A program made the position numbers and the translations under genes. From contig DATEXU010000032.1 of the NCBI GenBank assembly GCA_035256645.1, positions 1-11,113 on the forward strand: DNA of 11,113 nt, read 5' to 3'. How positions within the stretch are numbered: position 1 is the first letter of the stretch; every line of letters begins with the position of its first letter. The notes under the pieces are model-generated. The model searched no databases. It saw only the letters and a program-made list of their open reading frames with translations, and had not been told where the DNA came from. This document shows, piece by piece, positions 6,096 through 11,113 of the stretch. The DNA comes from G026625185 sp035256645 (GTDB lineage Bacteria > Desulfobacterota > WTBG01 > JAGOGO01).

Positions 6096-7543
6096 AACGG
6101 ATAGCGCTCTTTATGCTTGTTATCATGATGGGAGGAATGGTCACCACCGCCCGCGCTGAAGAAGAGACCGTGCAGTTCGGTCGGTTCGGTACCGTCCACC
6201 TTGTTCGTACCTCCCCCCAGCCGTCCCATATCGCCCTTTTTATGTCCGGCGATGGCGGAGGATGTGAACAGCGGATGGTTGACATGGCGCACGCGTTTGC
6301 TGATCTTGATACGCTTGTGGTGGTGATTGATATTAACTATTACCTCAAGGAACTGGAAAAATCAGGCGATGGCTGTGCGTATCCTGCTGCCGATCTGGAG
6401 ATGCTGAGCAAATTTATTCAAAAAAAGCTTAACCGGCCCCGGTATGTGCTACCGCTCTTGATTGGTTATTCTTCAGGCGCAACGTTAGTGTACGCGGTCC
6501 TGGCGCAGGCTCCGCCGAATACCTTTTGCGGCGCGATCAGTCTGGGTTTTTGCCCTGACTTTTTCCCTGACATTGTTGCTTTGCACAAACCTCTTTGTCG
6601 AGGATATGGTCTGGAGTGGAAGACTGCGCCGCGTAAGAAGGGATGTGTATTTTTACCGGCCGCGAATCTTCAGGTTCCCTGGATTGTTTTGCAAGGTATT
6701 ACTGACCAGGTTTGTGAGCCGGCGACTACTAAGGCCTTTGTGAAGCAGGTAAAAGGAGGAGAAATCATTTTGCTGCCCACGGTGGGACACGGCTTTTGTG
6801 ATCCGCCAAAGTGGATGCCGCAGGTGAAACCCGCGTTCCTTCGCGTGGTAGCCAACGACAAGCCGACGCAAATTTTGCAGCCATTATCATTAAAAGACCT
6901 CCCGCTGGTTGAGGTTCCGTCACAAGGACCCCAAGCCCATAACGTTCTGGCGGTGGTCATAAGCGGTGATGGTGGCTGGGCAGGGATTGATCGCGATATC
7001 GCGAATACCCTCTCGAGCAAAGGGGTCTCGGTAGTGGGGTTAAACTCCCTTCAATATTTCTGGAAACGGCGCACCCCCGAAGAATCCTCCCGGGATTTGG
7101 AAAGGATTATCAGCCACTATCTTGTCCACTGGAGAAAAGAACACGTCATCCTCATCGGATATTCTCTGGGCGCGGATGTTCTTCCCTTTATGGCGAACCG
7201 TTTGCCGCGTGAGGTGCTCGATCACGTATCGCTTATCGCTCTGCTTGGCCCGGATGAAAAGATTGACTTTGAATTTCACCTTTCGTACTGGCTGGGAGGC
7301 CAGTCGGGGGGAAAAGCCCACCCGGTTCTCCCGGAGGTGGAAAAACTGAAAGGCAAAAAGATTCTCTGTTTCTGCGGAGATCAAGAAACTGATTCCCTGT
7401 GCCACAAAATGGATACCAGCCTGGCAAAGATAATTACCCTTAAAGGAGGGCATCATTTTGGTGGTGATTACGAGGGGATTACGGAAACGTTTTTGAAGGA
7501 ATCGCCACTCCTGATGGACACCTTTGAAAGGAGGAACAAATGA
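6092..7543 (+). CDS. acvB: AcvB/VirJ-family periplasmic hydrolase, likely aminoacyl-phosphatidylglycerol hydrolase
   Basis: This 483-aa exported protein has two alpha/beta-hydrolase-like halves and full AcvB length. A Sec signal (MKRIALFMLV... ending TARA, cut likely after residue 22) sends it to the periplasm. The N-terminal half has SGDGGG (52-57), GYSSG (125-129, possible nucleophile S127), D205 and H233. The VirJ-like C-terminal half has SGDGGWAGIDRDIA (291-304), GYSLGAD (356-362, nucleophile S358), D434 and H454/H455. In Agrobacterium AcvB hydrolyses lysyl-PG and is encoded with lpiA, the mprF homologue; Pseudomonas pairs an Ala-PG synthase with a hydrolase in the same way. The ATGA overlap with mprF and the Shine-Dalgarno GAAGGGAG (6074-6081) fix the start at 6092, not the longer frame from 5987. 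The N-terminal half of the mature protein has eight cysteines, so disulfides are possible. The role is inferred from family and context. Confidence 0.88.
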   Translation: MKRIALFMLVIMMGGMVTTARAEEETVQFGRFGTVHLVRTSPQPSHIALFMSGDGGGCEQRMVDMAHAFADLDTLVVVIDINYYLKELEKSGDGCAYPAADLEMLSKFIQKKLNRPRYVLPLLIGYSSGATLVYAVLAQAPPNTFCGAISLGFCPDFFPDIVALHKPLCRGYGLEWKTAPRKKGCVFLPAANLQVPWIVLQGITDQVCEPATTKAFVKQVKGGEIILLPTVGHGFCDPPKWMPQVKPAFLRVVANDKPTQILQPLSLKDLPLVEVPSQGPQAHNVLAVVISGDGGWAGIDRDIANTLSSKGVSVVGLNSLQYFWKRRTPEESSRDLERIISHYLVHWRKEHVILIGYSLGADVLPFMANRLPREVLDHVSLIALLGPDEKIDFEFHLSYWLGGQSGGKAHPVLPEVEKLKGKKILCFCGDQETDSLCHKMDTSLAKIITLKGGHHFGGDYEGITETFLKESPLLMDTFERRNK

Positions 7544-8262
7544 TTCGCAAACCACACGAGATGGTGGTCTGTCAGATTTGCAAAGAAAAGAAAAAGCTAA
7601 ACGAGGTTTTGTCCGGTGAGCTTGTCCGTCCTTCGATTGTGGCGATGATCCAGAAGAAGCATCCCGATTGGTCTTCCGAGGGATTTATCTGTCGTTCTGA
7701 CCTCAATCATTTCCGTACCGAGTATATCCAAAGCCTGGTGGAAAAAGAAATGGGCGAACTTTCAACTTTGGAATTGGATGTCATGAAAAGCATGAAGGAT
7801 CAGAGGCTGCTCGCCAAAAATGTCAATGTTGAATTTGATCGAAAATTGACCCTCGGTGAACGGTTGGCCGACAAGGTTGCCGAATTCGGGGGAAGCTGGC
7901 GCTTTATCATCACCTTTTTTATTGTTATGGTGATGTGGATAATAATGAATTCAGTCCTATTGCTTCGGAAACCATTTGACCCTTATCCGTTTATTCTTCT
8001 CAACTTGGTTCTTTCCTGCTTGGCTGCCATCCAAGCCCCGATCATTATGATGAGCCAGAACCGGCAAGAAGCTAAAGACCGCCTGCGATCCGAACAGGAT
8101 TACCAGATAAACCTCAAGGCCGAACTGGAAATTCGTTATTTACATGAAAAGATAGACCACCTCCTGGCGCAACAATGGCAACGGCTGGTAGAGATTCAGC
8201 AAATTCAGATGGATTTAATGGAAGAGCTTGTCCGCAAAACTCCGCGGGAATTAGGTGGTTAA
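7540..8262 (+). CDS. DUF1003 family membrane protein with Cys/His-rich N-terminal head
   Basis: This 240-aa protein matches the DUF1003 family, whose function is unknown. Residues 1-60 form a soluble head with C11-x-x-C14 and later C51 and H57 (CQIC...ICRSDLNHF), a spacing that could bind zinc. GELVRPSI (26-33) is a further family mark. The core starts at LTLGERLADKVAEFGGSWRF (103-122). It has two membrane helices, about 121-142 and 150-171, joined by a short loop with PFDPYPF, and then QAPIIMMSQNRQEAKDR. The C-terminus (about 175-235) is charged and helical with heptad character, probably a cytosolic coiled coil. The start ATG overlaps the acvB stop as ATGA. It is preceded by a near-perfect Shine-Dalgarno AAAGGAGG (7527-7534), so coupled but efficient translation is expected. 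Its place in the mprF-acvB unit suggests a part in lipid or envelope homeostasis, which is inference only. Confidence 0.87.
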   Translation: MIRKPHEMVVCQICKEKKKLNEVLSGELVRPSIVAMIQKKHPDWSSEGFICRSDLNHFRTEYIQSLVEKEMGELSTLELDVMKSMKDQRLLAKNVNVEFDRKLTLGERLADKVAEFGGSWRFIITFFIVMVMWIIMNSVLLLRKPFDPYPFILLNLVLSCLAAIQAPIIMMSQNRQEAKDRLRSEQDYQINLKAELEIRYLHEKIDHLLAQQWQRLVEIQQIQMDLMEELVRKTPRELGG

Positions 8263-8400
8263 ATAAAACTTATTGGAAAAATTAAGATTTATTAGTTTAT
8301 AGGTAGGGACTACACATTTACTTGAGGTGTTGAATTTTTTCCACACCCAAGCACTATGCTAAACATAAGAGAAAAAGTTTTACCTAAATCAGCTCCTTTC

Positions 8401-8586
8401 TCAAGCGGCAAATTTCTGCTGCAGACGTTGAATGAGATCATTCATAGAAACTTCCATTTCTTGGAGATACCGCCGGAATTCTTTTTTATCCGTATCCGCA
8501 ATTTCCCGCCGAAGCTCAGGGAGGTATCTCACCAGAATGTCCCGCAGCATTTCCGCCTCTTGAGGAGTCAGTTCAAACTGCGGCAT
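8401..8586 (-). CDS. small conserved hypothetical protein (61 aa, helical, acidic)
   Basis: The 61-aa translation reads as two amphipathic helices: LTPQEAEMLRDILVRYLPEL (residues 6-25), then REIADTDKKEFRRYLQE and SMNDLIQRLQ. I recall many short bacterial proteins of the form LTPEE...LR..L...L.DLR.EIADTD...F, so this looks like a real family of unknown function, although I cannot name it. Support for a gene is good: a strong Shine-Dalgarno AAAGGAAGG (reverse complement of 8592-8600) stands five bases before the ATG, and a good promoter lies at 8646-8673. There is no signal peptide or membrane segment, so it should be cytosolic, perhaps a small dimeric or partner-binding protein. It runs toward the plus-strand operon and may be a single-gene unit. 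The plus-strand open frame covering the same place (8356-8631) is its antisense shadow. Confidence 0.78.
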   Translation of the reverse strand: MPQFELTPQEAEMLRDILVRYLPELRREIADTDKKEFRRYLQEMEVSMNDLIQRLQQKFAA

Positions 8587-8645
8587 GAGCGCCTTCCTTT
8601 CTTTTTTGTCTGCATGCCTGCAAATATTTAAATTTCTCTTATTTT

Positions 8646-8673
8646 ACTATATCAAAAAAATTTGAAAAGGCAA
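8646..8673 (-). promoter_or_regulatory. sigma-70-type promoter for the 61-aa gene
   Basis: On the minus strand TTGCCT (8673-8668) is followed by 16 bases and TATAGT (8651-8646). Reading the -35 as TTTGCC gives 17 bases. The -10 box differs from TATAAT at one position and the spacer is very A/T-rich. Transcription should begin near 8639, giving a leader of about 50 bases that carries the strong ribosome site of the small gene at 8586. Confidence 0.6.
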
Positions 8674-8753
8674 ACCGGTTCAAGGGGCTTTACTTTAAGT
8701 TTAAACCAATGAGAAGGGGAGTTTCGTTTGTTGGTAAAAGGAAGGATAGTTGC

Positions 8754-8775
8754 TTGAGAGTTTAAGTCCTCTCAA
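8754..8775 (+). terminator. hairpin with downstream T-rich tract, weak terminator candidate
   Basis: TTGAGAG (8754-8760) pairs perfectly with CTCTCAA (8769-8775) around an eight-base loop. On the plus strand it is followed by ATTTTCTTTCATTTTTT, an interrupted T-rich tract, so it could stop transcription arriving from the left. No known plus-strand gene ends close by; the nearest, DUF1003, stops at 8262. On the minus strand no T-run follows it, so it would not terminate the DUF3124 transcript in the usual way, though it could protect that mRNA's end. The stem is only seven pairs. Confidence 0.3.
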
Positions 8776-8828
8776 ATTTTCTTTCATTTTTTCCCTTGAG
8801 TTATTGTTTTCCGGATGGCAATAAGATT

Positions 8829-9326
8829 TTAATCAATTTCCTTAATCACCTGACCGTGGGAAGTAAAAGAAACACCTTGTTGACCCTTAGTGCCAATCAT
8901 TATTGCCTCGATTAAAGGCGCGCTGACATTACTTTTTGATTCCCATTTTACAATAAAACTAGCGCCTGAACCCCCGCTCTTATCGGATTCTTGAATAATG
9001 ACACGAGTTGAAGTCAGGGGATTAAGCTTTAAATGTTTCTGGAGGTAACCTTTAAGAAGTTTCCCTTCTGAGTCATAATAATTTATTGATGTTATGGTAA
9101 TCGGAAAATCAGGATCAGTATTCCTTATACTGAGCGTTGCCGTTAGGTCAAGAGGATGCTCCTCCCGGTCACCATGATAAATATGAGAATAAATCGGGAC
9201 ATAAACCATCTGGCCTCGGTATCGTTTAACTTCCGCTAAAGTATAATTTGTGATGAGTAGCGCATTAACAGCAACGACAAACCCTAAAAAAAATAAACAC
9301 TTTTTTACATAATTTTTTGGTATCAT
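8829..9326 (-). CDS. exported DUF3124 family protein
   Basis: A 165-aa protein matching DUF3124, a family of unknown function. A signal peptide is evident: KNYVKK, a hydrophobic core (about residues 10-25) and a likely cut after TLA at 31. The mature part is probably periplasmic, of beta-sandwich character. Family marks are YVPIYSHIYHGD (42-53), LTATLSIRNTDPDFPITITS (61-80), the SINYYDSEGKLL segment, ESDKSGGSGASFIVKWES (113-130) and EAIMIGTKGQQGVSF (140-154). The start is ATG 9326 because AAGGAGA (9337-9331 on the minus strand) sits five bases ahead; the frame extends upstream to 9428 without a ribosome site or signal-like sequence. It lies 133 bases after the Kef-type antiporter gene on the same strand. 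I found no convincing promoter in that gap, so co-transcription with the antiporter is possible. No cysteine remains in the mature protein. Confidence 0.87.
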   Translation of the reverse strand: MIPKNYVKKCLFFLGFVVAVNALLITNYTLAEVKRYRGQMVYVPIYSHIYHGDREEHPLDLTATLSIRNTDPDFPITITSINYYDSEGKLLKGYLQKHLKLNPLTSTRVIIQESDKSGGSGASFIVKWESKSNVSAPLIEAIMIGTKGQQGVSFTSHGQVIKEID

Positions 9327-9459
9327 TTTTTCTCCTTGAAACTTTGTGGATAACTTTGTATGTCCTTCTAAGTGTGTTTCTGGCATAACCAAAGCGGTTG
9401 TGTTTTTTATTAAAACGGGTTTTATCACAAGTAGAGTAAAATACGACTGCCCACTTTTT

Positions 9460-11113
9460 TCATCCTCTATTTTCCACTTGCTTTGGAACAGGCTGTGTCA
9501 ATTTTTGAAAGGCGTCACGTTGTTGTAAATTGCCCATTACGCCTATTAAATCACCACCGACGAAGCGATAGGCGATGTCGGGATTTGGGAATACTGTTCC
9601 GTCACGGATTACCCCAACTACCGAGACCCCCGTTCGGTTGCGAATATCCAGCTCGTGAATAGTCCGTCCGATGAAGGGACTATCGCCTGAAAGCGTGACC
9701 CAGCTTAATTCTAAGAGGTGAGCCGCCTTTTGTAGTTGAGTAATAGTGTGATATTTGTCATGGATTTGATACAACGGGGCGTATAAACTTTGACGTACTT
9801 TATCAGTAAAGTGAAAAATTTCCGTAGCGGGAATATTTAAATAAAGCAGAGCTTGGCGCGTAATTTCTAAACCTGCCTCAAACTCTGGTTGCACTACCTC
9901 ACTTACCCCTAAGCTATGCAATGTCTTCATCTGTTCTATTCCCTCGGTCCGGGCTACTATGTGTAGTTGCGGGTTAAGTTGTCGGGCGGATTTGACAATG
10001 GTTTGGGTAACGATCGTCGCCGGAATTGTGATAAGCAACAGGTGTGCATGTTCAATTTCGGCTGCTTTCAAGACGATGGTTTGGCTGGCATCACCATAAA
10101 CAAGAGGAAAACCAGCTCCCCGTGCCTGGTCAAGCCGTTGATGATCTAACTCGATAACCACGAAAGTTACTTTTAAAGACTGTAAAATTTGTGCTACATA
10201 GTGTCCTACTCGTCCCCCCCCGGCAATCACCACATGGTCGTGCAGCCCGGTTTGAGGCAGGTTGAGGGTTTGTAAGGGTTCATGCTTGAACCACCGCTTG
10301 CGAAGTGCGTAGAGTGGCGCGGTCAAACCAGAAATGAAGGGCGTTAGCATCATCGTCACAATAGCGGTGGTAAGCATAAGGGAATAGATCTCTGGATTAA
10401 GGGCGTTGGTTTTAAGACCAATTTGCGCTAACAGAAAAGAAAACTCACCAATTTGAAAAAGCCCCAGCCCTACCGCAAAGGGAATAACATTAGCGTAACC
10501 AAATAAACTGACCAATGTTCCGAAGATCAGTGCCTTTCCTATGGTTACCAGCACTATCATGATCAGTATTAACCCCGCATTGGCAATCAAAAAACCGGGA
10601 TCTAACAACATTCCCACCGAGACAAAGAAAAGTAAACCAAAAAGGTCGCGCAAGGGTATAATGTCACTGAGGGCTTGATGGCTGTATTCTGATTCGCTCA
10701 GAACCATGCCGGCCACGAAAGCCCCAAAAGCAAAGGAAAGGCCAAAAAGGTATGTGGCATACCCTACTCCCAGGCCAGTGGCGGTAACGGCTAAGAGGAA
10801 AAGTTCGCGCGAGTTCCCTTTGGCAATATAGGCCAGCATGCGCGGGATAATCCGCGTGCCAAATAAAACTATTAAGACGAGGAAGCACGCCGACTTCAAA
10901 ACAGCCAATCCAAAGAGAGGCAGGCCTGCTTCCGGATTCTGGAGCTGGGGTAAGATAATCATGAGGGGCACGACCGCTAAATCTTGAACAATCAACATCC
11001 CGATCATTACCCGGCTGGAAAGCGTACCGAGCAATCCTCTATTCATCAAGGTTTTCAACATGACCATCGTGCTGGATAGAGAGATCAATGCTCCTACCCA
11101 CAGTGAAGGTAGC
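9460..11113 (-). CDS. Kef/CPA2-type monovalent cation:proton antiporter with TrkA-N and TrkA-C domains (5' end outside window)
   Basis: The visible part is 550 codons and open to the right edge, so the N-terminal membrane helices are missing. The first visible residues are LPSLWVGALISLSSTMVMLK, an internal Kef/CPA2 motif; the TTG at 11088 is therefore not a start. The exchanger domain continues through RVMIGMLIVQDLAVVPLM, with the conserved QD pair of the ion path, FGLSFAFGAFVAGMVLSESE and IPLRDLFGLLFFVSVGMLLD. A cytosolic RCK/TrkA-N Rossmann domain starts at HVVIAGGGRVGHYVAQ, about visible residue 292. E321 in VIELD, about 20 residues beyond that motif, favours NAD(H) binding. A TrkA-C domain ends the protein (GRTIHELDIRNRTGVSVVGV; FVGGDLIGVMGN). 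Kef systems exchange K+ for H+ at the inner membrane and are gated by nucleotide or glutathione ligands. The choice between KefB, KefC and YbaL is not possible here. Confidence 0.93.
   Translation of the reverse strand, partial: LPSLWVGALISLSSTMVMLKTLMNRGLLGTLSSRVMIGMLIVQDLAVVPLMIILPQLQNPEAGLPLFGLAVLKSACFLVLIVLFGTRIIPRMLAYIAKGNSRELFLLAVTATGLGVGYATYLFGLSFAFGAFVAGMVLSESEYSHQALSDIIPLRDLFGLLFFVSVGMLLDPGFLIANAGLILIMIVLVTIGKALIFGTLVSLFGYANVIPFAVGLGLFQIGEFSFLLAQIGLKTNALNPEIYSLMLTTAIVTMMLTPFISGLTAPLYALRKRWFKHEPLQTLNLPQTGLHDHVVIAGGGRVGHYVAQILQSLKVTFVVIELDHQRLDQARGAGFPLVYGDASQTIVLKAAEIEHAHLLLITIPATIVTQTIVKSARQLNPQLHIVARTEGIEQMKTLHSLGVSEVVQPEFEAGLEITRQALLYLNIPATEIFHFTDKVRQSLYAPLYQIHDKYHTITQLQKAAHLLELSWVTLSGDSPFIGRTIHELDIRNRTGVSVVGVIRDGTVFPNPDIAYRFVGGDLIGVMGNLQQRDAFQKLTQPVPKQVENRG

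Noticed and set aside
8321..8351. CTTGAGGTGT / ACACCCAAG stem as a bidirectional terminator between the convergent units
   Set aside because: The stem has a bulge and a 12-base loop, and neither strand has a T-run after it.
8356..8631. Plus-strand 91-codon open frame
   Set aside because: It is antisense to the 61-aa gene, which has a better ribosome site, a promoter and family-like sequence.
9327..9428. N-terminal extension of the DUF3124 protein
   Set aside because: The signal peptide and the AAGGAGA ribosome site both place the start at 9326.

Overview
The window looks like a chromosomal segment of a Gram-negative bacterium. The reasons are a two-PDZ HtrA protease with a lipobox, several exported proteins with Sec-type signals, and an AcvB-type periplasmic hydrolase. 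Base composition is intermediate and gene packing is tight. The DUF3124 gene and the style of the intergenic repeat at 1843-2012 fit Desulfobacterota or neighbouring phyla. That placement rests on memory of similar sequences and is weak. No tRNA, rRNA, CRISPR array, phage gene or transposase gene is visible.

Layout, left to right. The left edge (1-185, minus strand) holds an open frame that leaves the window and may be the start of an unrecognised gene. The divergent gap up to 349 holds a candidate extracytoplasmic-stress (RpoE-like) promoter and a leader hairpin. Next is htrA (350-1840), a serine protease that looks lipid-anchored. A 170-bp palindrome-rich, MITE-like repeat (1843-2012) begins two bases after the htrA stop. 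A plus-strand run follows: a TauE/SafE permease (2053-2895), a DedA-family membrane protein (2929-3504), the two-domain aminoacyl-phosphatidylglycerol synthase/flippase MprF (3531-6095), a two-domain AcvB/VirJ-type hydrolase (6092-7543) and a DUF1003 membrane protein (7540-8262). The last three are joined by two 4-base ATGA stop/start overlaps and so are very probably one translationally coupled unit.

The minus strand from the right edge carries a 5'-truncated Kef/CPA2 cation:proton antiporter with TrkA-N and TrkA-C domains (9460-11113), an exported DUF3124 protein (8829-9326) and a 61-residue acidic helical protein (8401-8586). The last has its own good promoter and Shine-Dalgarno sequence. 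The two strands converge at 8263-8400.

Working together: mprF and acvB pair synthesis and transfer of aminoacylated phosphatidylglycerol with its likely periplasmic hydrolysis, as known for lpiA-acvB in Agrobacterium. Upstream is DedA, of a family linked to lipid-carrier transport and envelope integrity. Downstream is a coupled DUF1003 protein with a Cys/His-rich head that has no assigned role in this pathway. With the stress protease and the Kef antiporter alongside, the window reads as an envelope-homeostasis region. The most interesting points are the possible DUF1003 partner of aminoacyl-lipid turnover, the AcvB with lipase-like motifs in both halves, the composite palindromic repeat between htrA and tauE, and the RpoE-like promoter ahead of htrA.
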